A DNA stretch of 14,445 nucleotides from JACJVV01 sp047603135 (GTDB lineage Archaea > Nanobdellota > Nanobdellia > Woesearchaeales > JACJVV01): the NCBI GenBank assembly GCA_047603135.1, contig JBLKOW010000022.1, forward strand, positions 1-14,445. The letters are read 5' to 3'. Shown one piece after another: positions 6,757 through 12,180 of this stretch. A program made the translations under genes and the position numbers. Each line of letters starts with the position of its first letter. Position 1 is the first letter of the stretch. The notes beneath the pieces were generated by a model. That model did no database searches, was not told where the DNA came from, and was given only the letters and a program-made list of their open reading frames with translations.

Positions 6757-6771
6757 TGATAGTTATTATCA
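6757..6771. promoter_or_regulatory. Fur-type 7-1-7 operator in the regulator's own promoter
   Basis: TGATAGTTATTATCA matches the bacterial 7-1-7 Fur-type box TGATAATnATTATCA at 13 of 14 defined positions, differing only at position 6. It lies between the regulator's TATA box and its start codon, over the expected transcription start, which is the classic place for autorepression. Confidence 0.65.
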
Positions 6772-6776
6772 TTAAT

Positions 6777-7157
6777 ATGCCTAAACAATCGCGTAAAACA
6801 AAACAAAAAGAAGTACTGCTTAGTGAGCTCAAACAGTTTCGGACGTTTTTTACTGCTGAAGATTTATATGAGCGTATTCAGAAAAAGAATCCTTCAATAG
6901 GTATTGCAACAGTATATCGTTTCTTGAGAGATATACGAAATGAAGGTCTTTGCCATTCGTATGTTTGTGGCAAGCGAACAATTTACTCGCAAAGCAAAGA
7001 TAATCATTGTCATTATATTTGTACACGGTGCGGTAAGATGGAACATTTTCACGTTGATAATATCGATTTTATCCGCTCAAAAGTAAAAGGAAGTATTACT
7101 CACTTTCAGGTTGATGTGTATGGTATTTGTGATGCTTGTTTAGAAAAAGAAAAGTGA
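6777..7157 (+). CDS. Fur-family metalloregulator (Zur/Fur/PerR type)
   Basis: This is a 126-aa repressor of the Fur family. A winged-helix domain comes first, with recognition-helix region PSIGIATVYRFLRDIRNEGL (39-58). The dimerisation domain follows, with two CXXC pairs, Cys82/Cys85 (CTRC) and Cys118/Cys121 (CDAC), that bind the structural zinc. His77, His79, Glu89, His90 and His92 are available for a regulatory metal. Family membership is clear, but the metal cannot be read from the sequence. Two near-consensus Fur-type boxes, one in its own promoter and one at the COG0523 GTPase promoter, give a context that points to zinc (Zur). The adjacent electrophile-stress genes leave a PerR-like peroxide role open. 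ATG 6777 is preferred over an upstream TTG because of TATA spacing. Confidence 0.9.
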   Translation: MPKQSRKTKQKEVLLSELKQFRTFFTAEDLYERIQKKNPSIGIATVYRFLRDIRNEGLCHSYVCGKRTIYSQSKDNHCHYICTRCGKMEHFHVDNIDFIRSKVKGSITHFQVDVYGICDACLEKEK

Positions 7158-7193
7158 TTTTTTAGATTTTAAGTATATTTGGTATCTTTTTTT
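7158..7193 (+). terminator. T-rich terminator of the regulator gene
   Basis: Two T-runs, six T at 7158-7163 and seven at 7187-7193, follow directly after the stop codon. Poly-T stretches without a hairpin are typical archaeal transcription stops. Confidence 0.4.
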
Positions 7194-7208
7194 ATTCTCA
7201 TGATAGTT

Positions 7209-8459
7209 TCATGCTTCGCAGTTTTTTAGTTGTGTGCGTACTTTTTCTATGTCGAATCCTTTTCCAATGAAAACAAGTGCAGTTTGTTTCTTTTCATCAG
7301 GTTTCCATTCTTTGCCCACAAAAAGCTCACGTGATCCCACATATTGCAAAACTAGTTTTTTATCTTTCATTGGATTATCGCTTGCGAGTGAAGATTTATC
7401 AAATTGAATAATTCCTTTCCCACGAACAATTTCACGAGGCAGGTTTTTCCAAAACTCTTGAAACTTTTTGTAATCAAATGGTTTATCTGTTTTAAAGAAA
7501 AGCGTTTCAACATATTCATGGTGGTGGTGATGCACTTTTTGTTTTTTATGAGAACAGCATGAATGATCATGATGGTGACTGCATTCATGAGTATGTTTAT
7601 GCTTATGGTTTTTATTATGCTTACAGCAAGAATGTTTTAATTCTTTTTTTGTTTCGTTTTTGGCTGATTGGTGTGGTTGATTTTCTTTAGTGTGATTTTG
7701 TTCGTCATGATTATGTTCATAATGATTATGTTTGTCATGACTATGTCCTTCATGATTATGGTGAGTCTGCGTACTATCAGTTTGTTCTTCATGAGTATGT
7801 CCTTTATGATCATGCTCTTCAATCTCAAGTTCAGCTATAGAACTATGGTCATACGTAGAACTGTCAAGAATAATCTTTAGATCAAGGTCTTCATTCATAT
7901 CATAAATAACTGCCTTGGGAAGTGCGTTCTTAAGAACGCGATGCAAAAGAGGAATTCGTTTTTCTTTAACAAGATCTGTTTTAGTTAGGATAAGAAAGTC
8001 AGCATACATGACTTGCATGTAGAGCGTTTTAGGATATTGTTCAAGATTGTCGCCATAATTAACTGCGTCAATAAGACAGATGATTGCATCAAGACGTATT
8101 CTGTCATCGAGTGTATTATGGATAAAGGTGCTTGCAAGAGGTACTGGATCAGAAAGACCAGATGCTTCGACAATGATATAATTGATATCTTTTTTATGTG
8201 AAATTAATTTTTCAACAGCTGACATTAAATCAGTTCGCACGACACAGCACATACATCCATTACTCATTTCAACAATGTCTTCGTCATTAGTTTCAATTAT
8301 TTGACTTTCAAGGTTTACATCACCAAATTCGTTGACAATTAGACCAATCTTTAAGTCAGATCTTTCTTTTATGATTTTGTTAATAAAGGTACTTTTACCT
8401 GAACCAAGAAAACCAGTAATAATTGCGATAGGTATTTGTTTGTTGTTAGTTACGTTCAT
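7209..8459 (-). CDS. COG0523 (CobW/ZigA-like) metallochaperone GTPase with His/Cys-rich insert
   Basis: This 416-aa G3E-family GTPase is of a type that moves zinc or other metals into client proteins. The Walker A motif is GFLGSGKS (16-23). The COG0523 metal motif CXCC is Cys69-Met-Cys71-Cys72. VEASGLSDP (98-106) and the nucleotide-specificity motif TKTD (159-162) follow. Residues 216-314 form an insert with about 31 histidines and five cysteines, including two Cys-Cys pairs. A CobW C-terminal domain comes after it (ETLFFKTDKPFDYKKF onward). The frame stays open to 8549, but ATG 8459 lies just before the conserved start and about 26 nt after a TATA box. A Fur-type box lies just upstream of that TATA box, so expression is probably repressed by the neighbouring regulator when metal is plentiful. 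Confidence 0.92.
   Translation of the reverse strand: MNVTNNKQIPIAIITGFLGSGKSTFINKIIKERSDLKIGLIVNEFGDVNLESQIIETNDEDIVEMSNGCMCCVVRTDLMSAVEKLISHKKDINYIIVEASGLSDPVPLASTFIHNTLDDRIRLDAIICLIDAVNYGDNLEQYPKTLYMQVMYADFLILTKTDLVKEKRIPLLHRVLKNALPKAVIYDMNEDLDLKIILDSSTYDHSSIAELEIEEHDHKGHTHEEQTDSTQTHHNHEGHSHDKHNHYEHNHDEQNHTKENQPHQSAKNETKKELKHSCCKHNKNHKHKHTHECSHHHDHSCCSHKKQKVHHHHHEYVETLFFKTDKPFDYKKFQEFWKNLPREIVRGKGIIQFDKSSLASDNPMKDKKLVLQYVGSRELFVGKEWKPDEKKQTALVFIGKGFDIEKVRTQLKNCEA
7518..7814 (-). repeat. Low-complexity His-codon tract within the COG0523 gene
   Basis: Degenerate short repeats of the type CATGATTATG (read on the plus strand) encode the His-rich insert, residues about 216-314 of the GTPase. 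This is an internal coding repeat that can change length by slippage, not a separate element. Confidence 0.6.
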
Positions 8460-8480
8460 ATTTTGGAGGTATGGGTTTTG

Positions 8481-8489
8481 TTTAAAAAA
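8481..8489 (-). promoter_or_regulatory. TATA box of the COG0523 gene
   Basis: TTTTTTAAA (minus strand) is centred about 26 nt before the ATG at 8459. It lies immediately downstream of the Fur-type box at 8495-8509. Confidence 0.55.
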
Positions 8490-8494
8490 CTTGT

Positions 8495-8509
8495 TGATTA
8501 TAATTATCA
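8495..8509. promoter_or_regulatory. Fur-type 7-1-7 operator upstream of the COG0523 gene
   Basis: TGATTATAATTATCA matches TGATAATnATTATCA at 13 of 14 defined positions, differing at position 5. It sits 5 nt upstream of the TATA box of the GTPase gene, where the TFB recognition element would be, so a bound repressor would block preinitiation-complex assembly. It is about 65 nt from the TATA box of the divergent reductase gene. Confidence 0.65.
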
Positions 8510-8572
8510 ATAATAAGATATTATTTTGAAAATGTGTTTTATGCACCAATAATTTGAATTTTTTAAGTAATA

Positions 8573-8580
8573 TTTTTAAG
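8573..8580 (+). promoter_or_regulatory. TATA box of the geranylgeranyl reductase gene
   Basis: TTTTTAAG is centred about 25 nt before ATG 8602 and supports that codon as a leaderless start. Confidence 0.55.
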
Positions 8581-8601
8581 TATAATGATTTAAGGCTATG
8601 T

Positions 8602-9693
8602 ATGAAAGCAGTAATAGGAGCAGGTCCAGCAGGCTCATACTATGCATCTCAAGAAAAAAGTCAGGATGTACATCTTTTTGAGGACCATAAAAAAATTGGC
8701 ACGCCAGTTGCATGTACAGGGATTGTAACTGATGCAATTGAAGGATTTTTGAAAGTTCCTCGTCGTTTAGTGGTTAGCAAAATAAAACAGTTTAAGATTA
8801 TTGCACCAAATGGAAAAGCGACGTATGTTGATCTTAAGAAGACAAATAAAGTTATGGATAGAGCGCGTTTTGATCAATATGTTTTTGAAAAAGCAGTTGA
8901 TAACGGCGCTCATGTTCATTTAGGAGAATCTTTTCGAGGCTATCGCACTATTGGTAAAGGCCTATATCGAATGAAAACTTCTAAACGCTCGTACGATGTG
9001 CCTATGATAGTAGGGGCTGATGGGCCAAAGAGTAGTGTTGCACGCTCTGCAGGATTATATGGCAAGCGTCAGTTTGTTCAAGGGTGGCAAGCACGATGTA
9101 AATTTCCTGAACTTGAAAATGGTGTTACTGAAATTCATTTAGGTCTTGGTGAATTTTCGTGGGTAGTGCCTGAGGATGATAAAATTGCACGGGTTGGAGT
9201 GATTGGATATAATAATGCCGCTTTGAAACGCGATTACAAAAAACTTCTTGGTGCAAGTAAAATTATTGAAGATCAATCAGGTATTATTCCACTTTACAAT
9301 CCGAAACAAAAGATACGAAAAGGTTCAGAGGATATTTTCTTGCTTGGTGATGCTGCAACTCATGTAAAAGCTACAACGTATGGTGGAATAATTTATGGGA
9401 TGATTGCTGGAAAATATCTTGCAGAGGATAAAGAAACATTTGTAAAGAATGTAGATAAAAAACTTTCAAAAGACTTATGGATTAGTTTAAAGATGCGTGA
9501 ATATATGAATCATATGTCAGAAAAACAAGCTAATGATTTGATTACTATTTTTCAAAAGAAAACAAATAATGATATTCTCGCAGAACATGATCGTAATTTT
9601 CCAAGCAAGTTTGTGGTACAATTACTTATGAAAGAAGCAAAATTATGGAAATTAGGATTTGATATATTTAAGAATAAATTAAAGTCACGGTGA
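8602..9693 (+). CDS. Geranylgeranyl reductase-family flavoprotein
   Basis: This 363-aa FAD-dependent oxidoreductase belongs to the geranylgeranyl reductase family. In archaea its members saturate the isoprenoid chains of ether lipids (digeranylgeranylglycerophospholipid reductase). The FAD dinucleotide-binding motif is at the N-terminus (VIGAGPAGSYYA, 4-15). IGTPVACTGIV (about 36-46), the GADGPKSSVAR block (about 148-158) and LLGDAATHVKATTYGGIIYGMIAG (FAD-binding GD motif, about 250-273) follow in the family order. GEFSWVVP corresponds to the PxxYxWxFP-like substrate region, with the tyrosine replaced by Phe. It is slightly shorter than many archaeal enzymes. The frame extends upstream to 8554, but the start at 8602 places the FAD motif properly and suits the TATA box. 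A DUF1653 gene follows 6 nt later. The substrate lipid is inferred from family. Confidence 0.87.
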   Translation: MKAVIGAGPAGSYYASQEKSQDVHLFEDHKKIGTPVACTGIVTDAIEGFLKVPRRLVVSKIKQFKIIAPNGKATYVDLKKTNKVMDRARFDQYVFEKAVDNGAHVHLGESFRGYRTIGKGLYRMKTSKRSYDVPMIVGADGPKSSVARSAGLYGKRQFVQGWQARCKFPELENGVTEIHLGLGEFSWVVPEDDKIARVGVIGYNNAALKRDYKKLLGASKIIEDQSGIIPLYNPKQKIRKGSEDIFLLGDAATHVKATTYGGIIYGMIAGKYLAEDKETFVKNVDKKLSKDLWISLKMREYMNHMSEKQANDLITIFQKKTNNDILAEHDRNFPSKFVVQLLMKEAKLWKLGFDIFKNKLKSR

Positions 9694-9694
9694 T
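9689..9694 (+). promoter_or_regulatory. Shine-Dalgarno GGTGAT of the DUF1653 gene
   Basis: GGTGAT overlaps the TGA stop of the reductase gene and lies 5 nt before ATG 9700, as expected for a second gene in an operon. Confidence 0.55.
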
Positions 9695-9699
9695 TTATA

Positions 9700-9921
9700 A
9701 TGGAAAAATTACTTGGAAAATATCAGCATTACAAAGGCAAAGAGTATGAAGTAATTGCTATAGCGCGTCATAGTGAAACGCTTGAAGAGATGGTTGTATA
9801 CCGTGCGTTATATGATGTGCAAGAAGGGAATTCTAATGTGTGGGTTCGTCCTAAGAATATGTTTTTTGAAATGGTACAAATAGATGGAACTTCAGTTCCA
9901 CGGTTTAGTAAGATTGAGTAA
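9700..9921 (+). CDS. DUF1653 family small protein
   Basis: This 73-aa protein matches the DUF1653 pattern through its whole length: GKYQHYKGKEYEVIAIARHSE, then EEMVVYRALYD, VWVRPKNMFFEMV and VPRFSKIE. Family members are widespread single-domain proteins of unknown function, predicted small beta-rich folds. It begins 6 nt after the reductase stop with GGTGAT in front of the ATG, so it is the second gene of that operon. Nothing in the sequence ties it to lipid metabolism beyond this position. Confidence 0.85.
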   Translation: MEKLLGKYQHYKGKEYEVIAIARHSETLEEMVVYRALYDVQEGNSNVWVRPKNMFFEMVQIDGTSVPRFSKIE

Positions 9922-9947
9922 ATTGGTTTAACTTTTTTCGTTTACTC
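9916..9947. terminator. Inverted repeat spanning two convergent stop codons
   Basis: GAGTAAA (9916-9922) and TTTACTC (9941-9947) form a 7-bp stem with an 18-nt loop containing six T. The stop codons of the DUF1653 gene (+) and the aminopeptidase gene (-) both lie in the stem. It may serve as a two-way terminator for the 20-nt gap between these genes. Confidence 0.45.
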
Positions 9948-11111
9948 TATTGATTTTATGTGACCATCAGGAAGGAATTGTTCTTCAGCTTTTTTGATAG
10001 GGAATATCCATATGCCGTTTTCTTGTACGACAGTTCCATCAACATATATTTTTCCGCCAGGGCTTTTTCCTTTTTTTCGTAAGTCACAAACGATATCCCA
10101 GTGGAGAGGACTTTTATTTAATCCGCCACCTTGTGACAATAAGAACGGATATGCGTTACCTAATGCAATGTGAAATGTTCCTCCAATCTTTTCATCAAAT
10201 GAAATATTTTTTGCATATTTTTTGATTTTATAATTTGTGCCGACTGCAAATTCACCAATTTTTTTTGCTCCTGGAAGTTTTAAGAGTTCTTGTACTACTG
10301 ATTCATTTTTTTTGGCTGATATATGTGTGACTTTTCCTTTCTTAAATTCAAGCCGTATCTCTTTTATCTCGATTGCATTTTTTATAATTGGAGCATTGAA
10401 TGTTATATATCCCTCAGCAGAATCTTCAATAGGTGCATAGAATACTTCCCCACCAGGCATATTAATGTGTCCATCTTCTATATATCCTCCTCGTCCTTCG
10501 AGTGAGAATGTGAAATCAGTTAATGCAGGTACGACAATACGAATCTGATTTCCGTTGTCAAAGATTTCTTTTATTTTTTGCATATGTCTGTTTTCTTTTC
10601 GCCAGTCGATGTTTGTTGATCTGTAGAGATAGTTAGCATATTTCTCCTCGCTCATTCCTGAGAATTCCGCTTGTCCTTTACATGGCACTTCCGCTAATAC
10701 CCATTTCATAGCAGGACGGTCTTTTCCATCTCCTAACTTATATTGTACAATTTCACTCACGATGTATGTATTGAAGTGTGCAATCTTTTCTGGGGTCGTG
10801 TTGTTTAAATAAATAGGATCAGATAGTGAAATAATTTCTATCATTGATTGCGACTTTTTCATTTTTGAAAGAATGTAGTTTTTTTCTTCACTAAGTTTTT
10901 GTGGATTGTCTTCTTCAATTAAGGCTTTTCTTTTTTTAAGATTAAATAAATATACTATAGCATATGCACCTAATTCTTCAATTCTTTTGCATAATAACTT
11001 AATGAACCATTCATGTGTATCTTCAGCATATATGAAAACAGTTTCATTCTGCTCAATAGTAAGAGAATATGTTAACAAAATATTTGCTAGTTGTTGTGAT
11101 TTTCTCAGCAT
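9942..11111 (-). CDS. M29-family aminopeptidase (AmpS/PepS/aminopeptidase T)
   Basis: This 389-aa metallo-aminopeptidase of family M29 removes N-terminal residues from peptides, probably in the cytoplasm since no signal peptide is seen. Family blocks include LTDFTFSLEGR, INMPGGEVFYAPIEDSAEG, GEFAVGTN, GGTFHIALGNAYP and SPLHWDIVCDL. The Glu of MPGGE and of GEFA, the His of TFHIA, and the His and Asp of PLHWDIVCD are the expected dinuclear metal ligands, all present. A GTG at 11123 is possible, but ATG 11111 is about 27 nt from a TATA box (near 11134-11143) and aligns with the usual family N-terminus. It converges with the DUF1653 gene, with only 20 nt between them. Confidence 0.9.
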   Translation of the reverse strand: MLRKSQQLANILLTYSLTIEQNETVFIYAEDTHEWFIKLLCKRIEELGAYAIVYLFNLKKRKALIEEDNPQKLSEEKNYILSKMKKSQSMIEIISLSDPIYLNNTTPEKIAHFNTYIVSEIVQYKLGDGKDRPAMKWVLAEVPCKGQAEFSGMSEEKYANYLYRSTNIDWRKENRHMQKIKEIFDNGNQIRIVVPALTDFTFSLEGRGGYIEDGHINMPGGEVFYAPIEDSAEGYITFNAPIIKNAIEIKEIRLEFKKGKVTHISAKKNESVVQELLKLPGAKKIGEFAVGTNYKIKKYAKNISFDEKIGGTFHIALGNAYPFLLSQGGGLNKSPLHWDIVCDLRKKGKSPGGKIYVDGTVVQENGIWIFPIKKAEEQFLPDGHIKSIE

Positions 11112-11133
11112 ACCTTTTTTCACAAAAAGGTTT

Positions 11134-11143
11134 TTTTAAAAAG
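11134..11143 (-). promoter_or_regulatory. TATA box of the M29 aminopeptidase gene
   Basis: CTTTTTAAAA (minus strand) is centred about 27 nt before ATG 11111 and only about 15 nt before the alternative GTG 11123, so it favours the ATG. Confidence 0.5.
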
Positions 11144-11169
11144 ATTTTGAATATTAGAAATATATTTAC

Positions 11170-11484
11170 TCAATTTCCAATTTTGTACGGTTTTAATTCA
11201 ACTACGCTTGGTCCACGTGAATAATCTATTTTAAATGAGGGTGACATGGAATCTCTCATACCGTCAATATATGGCTTTTCTCCAAGCGGAGGTCTTAAAT
11301 CATAATTACTCTGGTATTCGCGCATGTATGTTGGATTAGCAGGTGTATTTGTTCTTGCTGTACCTGGAAGAAGTGAATCGATGGATGAATTGTTCAGTGA
11401 GGATTGGTCTTTACCAGCTTTCGCTACCGCAGTATCTATTAATTGTCTTGTTTTCTCATTTAGTATGTCATATTTTAAATCCAT
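11170..11484 (-). CDS. Hypothetical protein, 104 aa, no recognised family
   Basis: I do not recognise this protein. From ATG 11484 it begins MDLKYDILNEKTRQLIDTAV, a short likely helical segment. A Ser/Asn/Thr/Pro-rich middle follows, then a Tyr-, Pro- and Arg-rich C-terminal half (TYMREYQSNYDLRPPLGEKP, later YSRGPSVVELKPYKIGN). No membrane segment, cysteine or signal peptide is visible, and the composition suggests partial disorder. The frame is open to 11568, but that extension is basic and low-complexity, and a TATA box at 11506-11513 lies about 26 nt before ATG 11484. The gene is divergent from the PrxQ gene. A shared intergenic region hints at joint control but does not establish it. Confidence 0.55.
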   Translation of the reverse strand: MDLKYDILNEKTRQLIDTAVAKAGKDQSSLNNSSIDSLLPGTARTNTPANPTYMREYQSNYDLRPPLGEKPYIDGMRDSMSPSFKIDYSRGPSVVELKPYKIGN

Positions 11485-11505
11485 GCTGAGAAAGTTCTTT
11501 TTTGG

Positions 11506-11513
11506 TTTATAAA
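11506..11513 (-). promoter_or_regulatory. TATA box of the 104-aa gene
   Basis: TTTATAAA is centred about 26 nt before ATG 11484 on the minus strand, supporting the shorter protein. Confidence 0.45.
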
Positions 11514-11579
11514 TGTAATTGTTTTTGGTTTGTAAATTACTTCTCTTGATTTTTTGAATTCTTCTCATCTTTCATAATG

Positions 11580-11588
11580 CTTTTAAAT
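11580..11588 (+). promoter_or_regulatory. TATA box of the PrxQ gene
   Basis: CTTTTAAAT lies about 30 nt before the Shine-Dalgarno sequence of prxQ. Initiation near 11609 would give a leader of roughly 10 nt. The sequence is close to palindromic. Confidence 0.4.
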
Positions 11589-11608
11589 AGTTGTAAGGTC
11601 TATTTTTT

Positions 11609-11615
11609 AGGTGAT
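11609..11615 (+). promoter_or_regulatory. Shine-Dalgarno AGGTGAT of the PrxQ gene
   Basis: AGGTGAT is complementary to the archaeal 16S 3' end and lies 3 nt before ATG 11619. It decides for this start over the in-frame ATG at 11577. Confidence 0.55.
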
Positions 11616-11618
11616 ACA

Positions 11619-12080
11619 ATGTTAAAAGAAGGAGATACTGCGCCGAATTTTAAACTTAAGGATGCACATGGAAATGAGCATTCTTTGACTGATTTTAGAG
11701 GACGAAAAGTAGTTTTATACTTTTATCCAAAAGATGATACACCAGGATGTACCATCGAGGCATGTTCATTTCGTGATGATTATGACAAGTATACAAAACA
11801 AGGTGTTGCAATAATAGGTATAAGTGCAGACGAAGCTGACTCACATAGTAAGTTTTTAGAGAAGCATAATCTACCTTTTTTGCTTCTTTCCGATCTTGAG
11901 CATGAAACTATAAAGCAGTATTATGCATGGGGTGAGCAAAACTGGTTTGGAAAAATTCGGCTTGGTATTCTGCGCATGACTTTTATTATTGACGAGCAAG
12001 GAAAAATAATGAAAGTATTTCCAAAAGTAAGCGTTGATACACACAGCAAAGAGATATTAGAATTCCTAGAAGCTAAATGA
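11619..12080 (+). CDS. bcp: Peroxiredoxin of the PrxQ/Bcp type (thiol peroxidase)
   Basis: This 153-aa peroxiredoxin reduces hydrogen peroxide and organic peroxides using thioredoxin-like donors. The active-site block FYPKDDTPGCTIEACSFRDD holds peroxidatic Cys44 and resolving Cys49, five residues apart, which is typical of the two-cysteine PrxQ/Bcp class. VAIIGISADEADSHSKF, LPFLLLSDLEH and MTFIIDEQGKI complete the thioredoxin fold. The length is normal. The start at 11619 follows AGGTGAT; an upstream in-frame ATG at 11577 is too close to the TATA box to be used. It is divergent from the 104-aa orphan gene. No Fur-type box was found in this promoter by eye. Confidence 0.95.
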   Translation: MLKEGDTAPNFKLKDAHGNEHSLTDFRGRKVVLYFYPKDDTPGCTIEACSFRDDYDKYTKQGVAIIGISADEADSHSKFLEKHNLPFLLLSDLEHETIKQYYAWGEQNWFGKIRLGILRMTFIIDEQGKIMKVFPKVSVDTHSKEILEFLEAK

Positions 12081-12094
12081 TTTTTGTTTTTTTT
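12081..12094 (+). terminator. Poly-T terminator after the PrxQ gene
   Basis: Five T (12081-12085) and eight T (12087-12094) follow directly after the TGA stop, a common archaeal termination signal. Confidence 0.5.
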
Positions 12095-12127
12095 ACATTA
12101 TTTATTTGTATATTATTTATTGTACTT

Positions 12128-12154
12128 TTCTTATGTATAAGAAGGTCTTTTTTT
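12128..12154 (+). terminator. Hairpin plus T-run, possible back-up terminator
   Basis: TTCTTA (12128-12133) pairs with TAAGAA (12138-12143) around a TGTA loop, followed by seven T at 12148-12154. It lies in the 100-nt gap between the convergent PrxQ and DUF1704 genes, which holds no gene. Confidence 0.4.
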
Positions 12155-12180
12155 ATTCCTATCTCTGCTGATCTTTTATA

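Noticed and set aside
6663..6806. N-terminal extension of the MhqO-like protein up to 6806
   Set aside because: It overlaps the divergent regulator gene, contains that gene's promoter, and lies upstream of the conserved fold start and of the mhqO TATA box.
7545..7810. Repeated CATGATTATG-like units as a CRISPR or tandem repeat element
   Set aside because: The units are degenerate, without spacers, and encode His-rich protein in frame with the GTPase.
7367..7880. Several open frames on both strands across the His-rich part of the COG0523 gene
   Set aside because: They result from the repetitive CAT/GAT codons and have low-complexity Ile/Met-rich products.
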